Positions 46,801 to 59,096 of a stretch of DNA of 64,000 nt are shown piece by piece (the stretch's first letter is position 1; every line of letters starts with the position of its first letter). The notes beneath the pieces were generated by a model. That model ran no database searches and was not told where the DNA came from. It worked only from the letters and a program-made list of their open reading frames with translations. This stretch comes from Heterostelium album PN500 (lineage: Eukaryota; Evosea; Eumycetozoa; Acytosteliales; Acytosteliaceae), in assembly GCF_000004825.1 (NCBI RefSeq), contig NW_008805068.1, positions 558,001-622,000 of the forward strand, given 5' to 3'. A program made the translations under genes and the position numbers.

Positions 46801-49131
46801 AATCATACAGTTATTGCCAATAATCAATTATCACCAACATTACAATCACCTTCACTTTCACCACCTGCTCAAACATCGTTGTTGACAACTATGATTAACA
46901 GTTCCAATCCGATAGCACAAACCAATAGTACAGTTTCATCAAGTAACAATGTTCAACCAGCACCCACAAGTGCCAGTGCACCAACTTCACCCGTTAGTAT
47001 AAAGAGTCCGATCAATGTCAATACTAAACCATCAAACTCCAACCAACTTTTACCTGGTCCAAACCAACAGAAACCACTCAATTCCAATACAACTTCACCC
47101 ACCACCTCTCAAGAGCTATCCAATACAACTTCGGAGGGTGGACTGAATGTAAATGCACCGGAACACACCGAAGATGAAAGAGTTACATCTTTCACCAAGT
47201 TCAAAGAGTTTGTCAACTCTATCATCTCAAAGAATAGCAATCAAACACTGGTTGCTGCTAATAATAACACTACCAGTGCCAACAAGATGGAGGTCAAGAT
47301 AATATCGACACGCCAATTGATGGCCCTGGAAAATACACTGTTGGAAATGGTTCCATCGGCTTCTTTACCCGACCAACATTCACTGCCGTCAGAGTACGCC
47401 GTCAAAGAGAAACTGGCACCGATCGACATTGACGGTATTTTCAATCGCATGAATCTACCGCAACCAATCGGTCTAAAGATGGTAGACAGGAAACATCGTT
47501 TGCGTACCTATCGCAAGTGTTTTGTTGGTTCTGAGATCATCGACTGGATGCTTCAGAACGTGGATGTGATATCACGTGACGAAGCAATGTCACTCTGTCT
47601 ATTGATGGTCGAGCGCAAGTTCATCAAAGCAGTCGAGAAGAATCAATTTGTTGACGGATTCCATTATTATCGATTGAAAGAAGACGGTCCCATGACCACA
47701 ACCAGTCTATTCTCATCTTCGTCGTCGTCGTCATCGAATTCCACCGCTCAAATCAAGAAGGAACCAATCACACCATCACAACCAACCAAGATGCCATCGA
47801 ACAGTTCACTTTCCAACTTGGTGGAGCATGAACAACAACACTTGAACAGTGCAAGTGCTGCTGGTTCCACTAATTCAACTCAACCCAATTCACCTACTTC
47901 CAGCGTTCCAACTTCCAACAACAATAACAACAACAGAAAAGATACATCTCCAACAATCGAATCTTCACCAAATTTCTCACCGAAATTAACACGTATGCTA
48001 TCTAGCTCCTATATGGATGGTGGTACTTCGCCAGCCAACATCATACCAGAGTTGCGTAACTCTGTTGGAACTCCAGGTCTTGCTTCCTATGCACCCGGTG
48101 GAAACTATCTGCTACAGCAACAACAACAACAACAACAATCCTCAATGTTGTCATCAACTTCAACAATGACACCATCAACTAATAACATATTAGACAGCTA
48201 TGAGAATCCAAATCAAACTGAAGAACAAAAGATTGAGATGGATCCTTCCAAGACCGATCGTTATGAGTGGATCATGATGAAATACGATAAATCATTTACA
48301 CCCTCTAGATATTATCATATCGAATTCAAGTGGATGGTCTGTACAGGTTGTGTTGTCGATGAATTTGTAGGCAGTTGTATCCGTAAAGCCAAACAGTTTG
48401 GTCTGACACTGATCCAAGTTCCAATGGAAAAGAAATACAGTCCATTCTACGCACCAACACACATCAAGTTGGTGATGAAGCTGATGCAACCAGAGGTGAT
48501 CAAGGTGATCTTGGCACAATTCAACTTCATACCCGATCTAATTCGTAAGCGACCAACCAGTCTTGTCACAAGAAACGATCTCTATCTATTCTCGGATTCC
48601 GACGTGTTCTACACCGAGTATATTCATCGCACAGGAATGTTGTTTGTGCGTGTAGTTGAAGATGGATTCATGTGTATAGTTAATAACGCACCTTCCAACC
48701 GACAGTTCCTCCCGGCCGCTCTGACATGTCTGAAAGGATTCCAGGATTTGGTGACACAACTTAACTCCACGATGCCATCGATTATCTACCATACTCCCGA
48801 CTCTCCATCTCTGTCATTCGAAGATTCATTCCTTCATTCGGGTTCGCCACAGTCGAATCTACTTCGATCGCTACCACCACAAGAAGCAAACTTCCTTTCA
48901 TTGTTTGCACAAGGTTACACAGCTGGTGATAATCTATCTTCCTCACCAGAGGATGAACTATCATCACGTCCCAATAACGATTCAAACAAAGATCACACTG
49001 ACAACCCTTTATCTTCAGACAACAACATCAGTGATACAGAAATGGAACTCAATCACACACATCCAGAAGCAATGTGGGAATCACAAGAAATCATATATTA
49101 TAGTGTAATGTCAAGATCACCAACCATATAA
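43805..49131 (+). CDS. depdc5: DEPDC5/Iml1, GATOR1 complex subunit
   Basis: Four exons, join(43805..44749, 44852..45088, 45170..45634, 45727..49131), give 1683 residues. The ATG at 43805 (MVTKKGVYILWIH) is chosen. The N-terminal part matches the Iml1 domain (DILEIASP, FKDQYIGRSDMWRLKLSL, then VFRSRSAKFILLIQMSKEMW and TIILFSRTYFD). The DEP domain lies near residues 1120-1205 (RTYRKCFVGSEIIDWMLQN, LLMVERKFIKAV, FHYYRL). The C-terminal domain around 1250-1480 includes DRYEWIMMKYD and FKWMVCTGCVVDEF. Asn, Ser and Thr-rich inserts make it longer than in yeast. GATOR1 is the GAP for RagA and shuts TORC1 off when amino acids run low. The proposed intron 45089-45169 is 81 nt and open, so it could be missed. 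Confidence 0.92.
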
Positions 49132-49476
49132 TATAGTTAAATAAAATATTTATTGATAGATAACATAATAATGAGAATTTTTACTGGTACATTTAATTCT
49201 GTTACCATAATCTTACTAGTATAAAAAAATAATATTGGCAAATATAATTAACTATTAGTAAACAAGTTTGTAAAATAAATACTGAATTGACTATACTTTT
49301 ATTCAAAATAGATCACCAAAAAGTGAAGAATTTTAATAAACACAAGAGATAAAAGTGTTGGTATTGATCTATTTCAGGCGTTGGGCAACTTTGAATATTT
49401 TTACTTGAACTGATTTTTTTTTTATTTAATCTAATCAAAAATATTAAATACATATCATTACAAAACATTCTAAGTT
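49132..49476. other. Spacer between DEPDC5 and GGT genes
   Basis: AT-rich 3' flank and promoter. No gene, repeat or hairpin stands out. Confidence 0.55.
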
Positions 49477-51422
49477 ATGAATTTTTTATATAATTATGAT
49501 AATCGTTCTCCTGTAATATCTATCAATGGTATATATCTTATGCTTTTTGGTTGAGTTTTTAGTGTTAACAAATCGAAATATTTAGGTATTTGCGGATCTA
49601 GTCAACCATTGGCTTCGCAGGTTGGTATCGATATTTTGAAATCAGGAGGAAATGCTGCGGATGCTGCCGTAGCCATGGCTGCCACTCTTAACATAACTCA
49701 ACCTTGGTTAGTAACTATTGTTCAGAAAAAATCAATGATCAACTTATTTATCAGCAACTGCTTTTAGTTCAACAGGTATTGGTGGTGATTGCTTTGTGCT
49801 CTATTACAATAATATAACAAAAAAAGTTAGCGGAATCAACGGAAGGTAATACAAATCATCCCTTATTAGAAAAGAGAGAGAGAGAGATTTAAAAGCTTAC
49901 TAAATCGTTTATTAAAGTGGCAGAGCACCATCAAAGTTAACACTTGATTTAATAAGAGAACGTGGTATCAATGGAAATTCAATACCTTTTGATAGTCCAC
50001 TTGCCATTACAGTACCGGGTGCTGCAGCCGGTTGGTGTGATACTGTCGAGCATTTCGGAAGTGGTAAACTGAGTTTTCAACAAATACTTCAACCCGCTAT
50101 CGATTATTGTGAACAAGGTGTTCCAATTCATATTATTACTTCTCAGGATTGGAATGCCAATGCATATCAATTGGAAAGATCAGAGAATGCCGGTGAGTTG
50201 AAAATAGATGGTAAAGCACCAGTAGTTGGTGATATCTTTAAGAATCCAACTTTGGCTAATACCTTTAGACTACTTGCAAAGCATGGAAAAGATGGATTCT
50301 ATAAAGGTTCCGTTGCTGATGCAATCATAAAGGTGATTAACAATCTTGGTGGAGTAATGACACATTCCGATCTTGAGAATCATACATCAACACTTGACAC
50401 TCCAATCTCTGTAAACTATCGTGGATACAATGTCTATGAAATGCCACCCAATGGTCAAGGTTTAACTGTTCTACTAGCATTGAGAGTAAGTACTATTACT
50501 TTATTATTATGTAAACCAATAAAACGAATCAATAACATGTTCTGTTTAATAGATTTTAGAAGGATTTGATCTAAGTAAACTTGATCCACTATCAGATCAA
50601 CATACACATCTTTTGATTGAAGCACTTAGACTTAGTTTTGCAGATACAAGATACTATGTTGCAGATCCTGAATTCTCAAAAGTACCAATAGAAGAGTTGC
50701 TCTCTAAAGAATATGCCGAGTCAAGAAGATCGCTCATCAATGAATATCATTCAAATAGAACTATTGATAAAGGCTATCCAACAAACGGTAGTAATACTGT
50801 GTATTTATCAGTTGCAGATAAAGATGGAAATGCTTGTAGTTTTATTAACTCTAATTATACAGTATGTCATTAATATTTAACTAAATTATAATTACTAATA
50901 TACTATTGTTTATTTTAGGGTTTTGGATCAGGTATTATTCCGAAAGGATGTGGATTTACACTTCATAATAGAGGTGCTAATTTTGTATTGGACGAAACAC
51001 ATCCAAATTGTTTGAAGCCAAATAAAAGACCATATCATACCATTATACCATCTATGATCACTGATAAATATGGTGAATTGTATGCCAGTTTTGGTGTAAT
51101 GGGGAAGTTTATCCAGCCTCAAGCGCAAGTGCAAACCATTGTTAATCTAATCGATCACAAGATGGATCCTCAAGCAGCACTTTCACACCCTAGATTCATG
51201 ATTGACGGTGGTGATCATCCCAGTGAAGTGTACTTTGAACCAGAATTCGCCAATATATTGGAATCACTTAAGAAACGAGGTCATAACATTGGTTTGGAAC
51301 CAGCACATCGACATATTTTTGGTAACGGACAAGTAATAGTTTCAAAGCTTAACAATCAAAATCAAAGAATACTCATTGCTGGCTCTGACAATAGATGTGA
51401 TGGTGTCGCGATTTCCTATTAA
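49477..51422 (+). CDS. Gamma-glutamyltransferase-family Ntn hydrolase
   Basis: Six exons, join(49477..49528, 49586..49706, 49768..49845, 49918..50485, 50553..50861, 50919..51422), give 543 residues. Family blocks seen in order are [54 protein letters not shown] and [14 protein letters not shown], where the Thr is the expected autocleavage nucleophile that starts the small subunit. The closing part has [23 protein letters not shown] and a Gly-Asp-His block. The N terminus ([11 protein letters not shown]) has no signal peptide or membrane anchor, unlike secreted or surface GGT, so this is the cytosolic-like branch. It probably acts on glutathione or other gamma-glutamyl or acyl-amino compounds; the substrate is uncertain. 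Confidence 0.88.
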
Positions 51423-52020
51423 AATTAAGAAAGCTATTTGTTGTTTAACAAGGTAAAAAAGTGTAATAACATCATCTTTATTTAATAAATTTATATTTAT
51501 ATTTTTGTAATGCTATCATTATTATTATTATCTTTATGATTAATACATAATAATATTCGAAAGATCTTGTTGTTTGATTGATTAATTAAGTAGTAGATTA
51601 AATGATTTTAATATATATAATATATTTAATTAACTATTATTGAAATGAATCAAGAGCTAATTACGTGATACATCTATTACAATCCAATCGTAACTGATCT
51701 TATGTTTTGACTAGTAACGCATATTGATTGATTGTTTGTTTGCTTGCTTGGTTTGTTGAATCGATTATTGAACTTTTGACTAAAGTTACAATGTTGTAGT
51801 TATTAATAATTGATTGATTGATTGATTGCTGGTTGAATGGTTGATTAAGTTTGATAATAATAAAAAAAAAGTAAATGTACATTATGTTCGATTGATGAAT
51901 ATATATATATAGTGTTGGTGTTGAATGTTTAAGTTTCTACTTCTAGTGATATAGACACTAGAAGTTTAAGCAAATATAAGATATAATAATAAAAAAAAAA
52001 AGTACTAATTAAATATATAA
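51423..52020. other. Convergent 3' spacer with a perfect hairpin
   Basis: It lies between the 3' ends of the plus-strand GGT gene and the minus-strand PH gene. At 51939-51965 it holds ACTTCTAGTG, a 7-nt loop and CACTAGAAGT, a perfect 10-bp stem. GATT/TTGA simple repeats lie nearby at 51722-51845. No gene is visible. Confidence 0.5.
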
Positions 52021-52744
52021 TTAAAGTGAAACCTTTGATGGTGATCTGGCGAGCTTTGATTCTCTTTCGATTTCCTCCATCCAATAGTCGACCTCTTTCG
52101 AAGTCTTGGCTTGAAGCAAAAAGATCTTTCTCATTGAAACTGCGATCAATTCAAAGGTATTTTGTCTATCGTGGAATGGTTTCTTTGATACTCTGCAACC
52201 TCTAAGTGGTACTCTATCGATTGGTTCTACTTCCTATATAATCATTTCGATCGAATAGAGATTAGTTAACGATGTTTAATCTTTGTTGCTACTCTTTTTT
52301 AACACTTACATCTTTTGATTTAAAATATAATAGATGACCATTCTCAATTCTAAACCATCGGGTGCGCCAACTCTTAAAGATATGACCTTCTTTGACGAGT
52401 TCACCTTCGACTACTCTTGGAGGTGTTTTTATACCTTCGGAGCCAGACAATGGAGAAGCTGATGGACTCATGGTGATACCCTCGGAGCCTGTGAGATATG
52501 GTAGTGATGAAGTCGATGACGATGCAGATGCTGGCAATTTGTTGATTCCTTCTGAACTGTACAAGGCATTGGATGACATTGACTTTGGTGAGCTAGATGG
52601 CGATGTATGCGCAGAGCTGAGTGGTGATGAATGACTGGAATTTGATGGTGAAGTATTTGCAGAGTTATTATTACTCTTTGACTCTATTGAACTCGCATTA
52701 TTATCTCTTCTTTGTCCAGCTGTTGAATCAATTATAATTTCCAT
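52021..52744 (-). CDS. PH-domain protein with Ser-rich N terminus
   Basis: Two exons, complement(join(52021..52233, 52310..52744)), give 215 residues. Residues 1-110 are low complexity, rich in Ser, Pro and Asn, with a thrice-repeated SEGI motif (SSEGINKLP, GSEGITMSP, GSEGIKTPP). Residues 114-205 form a pleckstrin-homology domain: GELVKEGHIFKSWRTRWFRI, LLYFKSKD, IPLRGCRVS-like strand, and the C-terminal helix VDYWMEEIERESK with its conserved Trp. Such small PH proteins usually go to phosphoinositide-rich membranes. The basic K and R residues in the first strands fit lipid binding. Specific partners cannot be read. Confidence 0.82.
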
Positions 52745-53453
52745 TTTTTATTTTTATTTTTTTTTAATTAAATAATAATTATAATAATATTATATATATA
52801 TATATACAAATATATGTGTGTAAGTGTGATTTAAATCGATTTGATTTGCTTTTTACAAATATTTGATCTTTGTTTGAAGTGTGAGTGTTACTAAAAGATT
52901 TATCAGTTATTATAAATAATGATCAAATCTAAAAAAAAAAATTAAAGGTAAAAACTTAAAATAATAGGTATTAATTATTTATTTGTTTATTACTTTATTA
53001 GTGTATAATATAATAATGTTTTGTGAATCAATGATTTAATTTTTTGTTTAATAAGGTTGTTTAATTCCAAAGAAAATTAGTGTAAAAAAAATTATTAAAA
53101 AAATATGTTTTGTTGTTTTTTAAGAAAGTGACATCACTTTCTCCTGAAAAACCAAAAAAATATCTCAATTTTTTTTGATCAAAACATTAAAATCACAATA
53201 ATTTAAATATCTCAATAATTTTTTTGATTTTATTTTATTTTTGATCGAAAATCAAACCTACCAGTATAAGGTACGGCAAAGATTTTTTACCGAGCTACAA
53301 CACTGAACCACGGTAGCTTTGATCTTCAAAAAGATAATAAGTTTTATTTTATTTAATTAATTTAATTTCTATTTGTAATTGCGTATACTAAAAAATTAAA
53401 GAATCCTATACAATTTACAATTGTTGATGATTATTATTAGAATTTTTTCACTT
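52745..53453. other. Intergenic region with hairpins
   Basis: Upstream region of the PH gene and 3' flank of the receptor gene. Holds an 8-bp stem, AGAAAGTG/CACTTTCT, at 53123-53142 with a 4-nt loop, and a GC-richer patch (53255-53325) with AGCTAC/GTAGCT pairing. No coding frame. Confidence 0.45.
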
Positions 53454-54811
53454 TCAATAAGATACGACGAGTTTGGAAAAGTTTAACATACCTTGAGAAG
53501 GTGAGAAAAGATCTTGTAGAACCCATAGGAAATATGGTGGACATTCTCGACGAATATAGAAAACCGTATGGTTAATCAAATCCCATACCCAACACCTTAA
53601 TAATAGTAATAATAACATACAGATATTAGAACAATACTAGTATCAAAAAAAAAAAATATACATGTTGTTGTTTACTTACAATAAGAAAGCACCAATATAC
53701 AAAGTAAGTTTTTTAGCAATATGACGTTTAAGCTCAACCGATTTTGAACCGAATATACCATAGGATAGAATGGTTTTGAACTTTCTATAGATCAATATAT
53801 AACATAAAAGATTCCATAGGAATGATATTACCAGTGGTACTACCCAAAAATATAATTGATATGTTGGATCAATTGAACACCTAATATCAAAAAAAAAACA
53901 ACCAACTATATTAGTCAATGATTAATAATGATTATTGATTAATTTAACTTACCATCCACTATCTTTATCTTCTTTGAAGAATTTCCCAATAAAAAGTGAA
54001 GCTACACTCAAACCAGCCAAACCCCAGCTTAAAATATGAAAGACCATAGTTGGAAAGTTATATGGCTCCCATTCAAATGTTTCACGTAATAAATAATAAG
54101 CAATCGCTGTTTTTTGGTTTGTTAGACACTTGTACTATAATACTATTATCATATTTTTAATTGCTTACAGTTTGTCCATAAAAAAGAAGCTAGAAAACCA
54201 AAGTGAACAATCGATCTAACAGTTACACAGAATGTAAATGTCTGTGTGAATTGAAACTTGATCAACATACTCACTTGAGAGAACAACATGGTCGAACAAG
54301 CAATGAAATCAGCGAGTGACAAAAAGAAAACCAATTGATTGATTCTCTTTGGTTTATCTTGCACATCTCTAGTAATATTGGTAGAACTGTCGCTAAACTT
54401 ATTATTTCTGGAAATACTATTATTGTTGTTGTTGGTTGAGCGAGATGGATTCAAAGGTGATCTAGTGGTTGGTGTTGAAATTGGTGTAATTTCATTTTTG
54501 TTATAGGTGGAAATCGATGATGTTGTCGATATCAATACATTGATATCATTTTGATTGGAATAGGATGTAGAAGAAGAAGAAGAACCACTATTTATAGAGG
54601 CGGTATCAACATTACTGAACTTGGCAAGCAACGGAGTTTTCGACAACTTTTTCGATTTGGAGAATGGTCTTCTTCGTTTGCTAAGATAATAGCCAATGTT
54701 GAATATCGATGCCAACAACGACAATAGACTACCCAGCATATTGGCAATGTATAATAATAAAGTATACTTTGCAGCAAGTATTAAAGAACATAAATGAATA
54801 TCTCCTCCCAT
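53454..54811 (-). CDS. cAMP-receptor-like G-protein-coupled receptor
   Basis: Four exons, complement(join(53454..53595, 53680..53880, 53953..54106, 54169..54811)), give 379 residues. Seven hydrophobic segments fit: one near residue 15-40, then after a long Ser/Thr/Asn-rich loop (residues 50-150) the segments LVFFLSLADFIACSTMLF, RSIVHFGFLASFLWT, MVFHILSWGLAGLSVASLF, LYFWVVPLVISFLWNLLCYILIY, LTLYIGAFLLCWVWDLI and a last short one. This is the Dictyostelium CAR/Crl family plan. The large loop between helices 1 and 2 is unusual for the family. The C-terminal tail is very short, so desensitising phosphorylation sites are few. The ligand is unknown. Confidence 0.78.
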
Positions 54812-55776
54812 ATTATATTTATTTATCTATCTATCTATCTATTATCTATGTTATCTCTATTTCAAATAACAAAAAGAATAAAAATAATATCAATGTTTAA
54901 AAAAATAAGTAATATCTTTTATAACATAACACCTTTCATTACAGAGAAACTCAATATATAATCACCTAACAACTTTGATTGATTGTTTATTTAATCATTG
55001 AACAACACAGTCACACACTATCCTATCAATCAACCTCTAAAAAGCAAACAACCCACTCTTTTAATATTTATTTTTCAAAATTGTTTATGTCTTTAATGCC
55101 TGCTTTTATCCATTATTAGAAAAAAAAGCTTGCGATATATTTGGTTATCTCTAAATAGATAATAATACTAAAGATATACATTATTTTCAAAATAAGATGT
55201 TTGTTGACTAACTAAACTATGAATATAATTATTTATTTTTTTCTATAAATCGATTATTTATTTGATATTGCTTAAAAATATGAATACTTTATATATAGAA
55301 ATAACAAAAAAACATTGGTAATCTTTTTTTGTTGGTTTTTTTATAACGTTACATCTCTCATGTTCAATTCGAAAAAACAAAAAAAAAAAAATCATCACAA
55401 AAATTTTTGTGTGAATAATTTATGATCAATGAAAAAAAAGGCTTTATGCAAAAACTGTAAATAATAATATTGTATAAAAGATTATTACTCTATTTAGATT
55501 TAGTGATATACTTTATATTCAGATCTAGATCATATTGATTTGATCGATTTCAATCAGAAGAGATTAACATAGCAGCAATCAAATCAAAAGTCAATAAATA
55601 AAATAGACATAGTGATTAGATCATTAACTATTATATAGTCAATATTATCTAGTTCAACTACTATATTAGAATAATATAAAATAAATCTTAAAATAATATA
55701 TAGATAAATAAATAAAAAAGTAGGAAAAAAAACAATATAATATATATCGATATAGAGAAAATAGAAATAGTATAGA
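54812..55776. other. Divergent promoter spacer
   Basis: It lies between the minus-strand receptor gene and the plus-strand mitochondrial-type gene, so promoters of both should be here. It has TATC repeats at 54823-54845 next to the receptor start. No gene is visible. Confidence 0.5.
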
Positions 55777-56695
55777 ATGATTAGAACTGGAAGTCGTTTC
55801 ATTTGTAAAGCTGTACAACAACGTTGTGCTACAGCTGTTGGAGGTGTAAGATATTTTGGATCGGATCACAAGCAACAACAACACTCTGAGGTCGAAGAGT
55901 TGTCAGCAGAGGACAAGAAGAAGTTGTTTGTCAGCCACGACGATATCGTTGCCGCCGACGAATCGATCGAAGCAAACGACAGATACAAGCAAGACTCGAC
56001 ACTCTATGCCGAGGAACTCGACGGTGCCTCGCTACAGGGTCGTTCGATATACGATAGGCTGCGTGATCGTGTCACCGGTGAAGTGACCACCCCACCAGGT
56101 TACCACCTCGACAACATCAAATATCAAGTGAACTTGGAGAAACCAGCAATCGAATTCGAATCTGAGGAAGATATGCTCAAACACACTGACAAATACGGTC
56201 TATTCGATAAACACGACGATCATCACGACGATCACCACGACGATCATCACAAGGAAAAGTCATCCGATCACCACAATGATCATCACGAAGAGGATCATCA
56301 CGACGATCATCACGATGATCACCACCATCAACAACAAGAAGAAACATACACCAGAGGTTTCTTTTTAAATAGAGATGTATGTATAATGATTAAATCTTTT
56401 AAAAAAAAAAAAACAGAAATCTTTTTTACTTATCATTTTACTTTTATCATTAATTAAACAGGGTAAAGGAGGAGTAGATTTCAATACACCATTCTTTTTG
56501 ATGTTTGCAGCAGTGCCAATTTACTATCTATACTCGAATTTCAGCGACAAATACAAACCACATGGTAATAGTGACTATGCTACCAACAAACAAATTTATT
56601 TAAATCAACACCCACAATTGAGAGATTATTCTAAAAAGTTACCAACTTTAATAAAAATATTATTATTTAATTTAATAATAATAGCTAAATACTGA
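55777..56695 (+). CDS. Probable mitochondrial single-span protein with His/Asp repeat
   Basis: Two exons, join(55777..56376, 56462..56695), give 277 residues. The N terminus (MIRTGSRFICKAVQQRC) is basic, lacks acidic residues and is amphipathic, fitting a mitochondrial presequence; a RYFG step nearby may be the cleavage region. Residues 40-140 are acidic and polar. Residues about 146-190 are a dense His/Asp repeat (HHDDHHDD type). A single hydrophobic helix follows (NTPFFLMFAAVPIYYLY), then a short polar tail and a second hydrophobic end. The overall shape recalls small accessory subunits of respiratory complex I, but I do not recognise the family. Confidence 0.6.
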
Positions 56696-59096
56696 TAAAA
56701 TAATAATAATTAAAAAACAAATACAATACAATCATTTAATAATTAATAATACTACCTTTTTTATCTCATTCATTTTATTATTAAATTTTAAAAAAAAAAT
56801 CAAAAAAAAAAAAAACTAATTAAGAAAAAAAAACTAAAAACTATAACTATATATTTACTATTTAATTACTTGTGTAAATATAATATAATATAAACTCTTT
56901 GTGAAATTCGATTTATAAATTAATTACATACAGGTATAATCTTGTATTTTCTAATATAAGTTCTTTTTTTCTTTCTCCCAAATAATCAGAAACTAAAAAG
57001 AGCATAATACAACAACAACAACAACAACAACAACATAAGTAAAAATAAATAGTTTGTTAATAGATATAGAAATATCGACCGACTCTTTCAACTTCAACAT
57101 TCAACTACTACAACTATAATAATAACTAAACTGTAAAAGAAATCAAAAAATAAAATAAAACAACTTAAATATTACAAATAATTATTTTTTAAAAAAATAA
57201 ATTAATTTTGGACAACTAATTTTAATGTTCTCGAAAATTGTCGGGTATTGATTGGGGTTAAGGGATAATCCTGGTAAACAATAGAGGTCTTTGGTTAAAG
57301 TGGGGGTCCCCAACCAAACTTAAAAAAATAACAATTATGTGGGGTGATGGTCCAATCTCATTATTTTTTTCCTTTTTTAATTGATTTGAAAAAATAAAAA
57401 AACAAGAAATAACAAAAATAGAATAAATTTAATTAAATTTTATTTCTTTTAACACCCAATTGGTACATTATGTTCTCAAAAACCATCGAACCCTGAAACA
57501 TTTGTTTAAATATTAAAACAAAAAAACTATTCATTGCAGTACTAAATCCGATAAACAAACAAACACATATATATATAGTTACTTTATTTATTATTAAATA
57601 AATGAAATAGTTTAACATATATAGTTTAAATAATCATTGTAAATAGTTGTAAAATAGGAAATATAGAAATACAGAAAGACATAAATTGGTTTTAGTTTTT
57701 AAATGTAAAAAAAATAAAAAAATAATCACATTTAGTAATTAATTATCAGAGGTGCAATTTCAAATAAAAAAAATCTATTCACACAATTGTTGTTGATAAT
57801 AATAAAATATTAACAGGGTATGTGCACAAAATCTTTTTTTTTTTTTTTTTTTCGAAACAACAAGATTAAACATTTTATTTGTTCCCAATTACTTTTTTAA
57901 TTTGTAAAATTTATTGTTATTTGCACACATTTATTGAATAATAAAAAGAAGAATTGAATTCAATCAACACAACAAACAAAAAAAAAAAAACACATTTAAT
58001 TCAAAAAAAAATAAATAAATATATAAATAACACATACAACGACAACAACAACAATCAACAACACACAAACAAAATAATAATAAAAATAATAAAATATATA
58101 TTTCTCAAGATATATTACAAAATATAATAATAGTGCAGTTCTTTGCTTCTTCTTCTTTTTATGTGTTTTTTATTCTTTTATTCATTACAAAAATATATAT
58201 ATATAACTTATTTTAACTAATTAGATTTTCAAATTACTTTTATAGACTTTGTTTAGTCTTTATTTATACAACAAAAACAAAAAGTACTAGTTTTTATTTA
58301 TTTTATTTTATTTTATTCTATTATCATTCTATTCTTTAAATATAACATCAACGTGAAGATAAAAATATTTTTTGAAAAACAATCAACAAAAAAATCAGAA
58401 ATCAAGCAAAGAATAATTTTTTGATCGAAACCCAGAGTGAATAGTCAAAAGAAAAAGTCGACCATTTTTAAAAGACACTTCTTTTTTTGAGAAATTTGAA
58501 AACAAATTATATTTTGTGTGTGACCGACCAGAGTGTGTATCATAATAATCACCTGACCAACAATAACACCACAAACCAACAGATTTTGTTCAGCAAACAA
58601 CCACCTTTTTTCATTATCTTATCATTATTATTTATTTTTTTGGTTTTTTTTCTATCTCTCTATTCTTATTCTTTACAATTTCTATCTAATATAATTTTAT
58701 TTATTTATCTCATTATTTTTATATCTAATAAACCAATAATAATATAAATAAATAATAAAAATTATAATAATATTAGTTTTTTTATTTTTATCATGTGTAT
58801 GTAATAAAAGAATTTTAATTTTATAGAAATACATTAATCAATTTAAATTTAATTAATTACAATTTAACTGACTTTACTATTTATATTTATTTGTTTATTA
58901 ATTTTAGAGATTAAGACATCATAGTTATATCGAATAATAATAATAATAATAATAATAATATTTATCATATTTATATATTCATTTTCCAACAACATTATAT
59001 TTAGTTGAATTTTATATTCTGTAAACTTTTGTATTTGTATATTTTTAATGTATATAATATTCTAGAGGTAATAGCAGTATTATTATTTCAGTAATA
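56696..59096. other. 2.4-kb intergenic region with a GC-richer island
   Basis: It is mostly A/T homopolymers, CAA repeats near 57010-57034 and AAT repeats near 58936-58961. One patch at about 57226-57320 is much richer in G and C and can fold (TTTGGTT 57290-57296 with AACCAAA 57312-57318). Short open frames here are of biased composition and lack support. Confidence 0.5.

Noticed and set aside
40149-49131. RagC-GST-DEPDC5 as an operon
   Set aside because: Each gene has a 500-bp AT-rich spacer and its own start and introns, so they are separate transcription units.
53255-53325. tRNA gene on the minus strand
   Set aside because: A D-arm-like GTGGTTCAGTG is present but there is no T-arm TTCGA box or acceptor pairing.
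58487-58747. 86-residue plus-strand open frame before the coiled-coil gene
   Set aside because: Translation is Phe/Leu/Ile/Ser-rich as expected from T-rich DNA, and no start context or relatives are seen.
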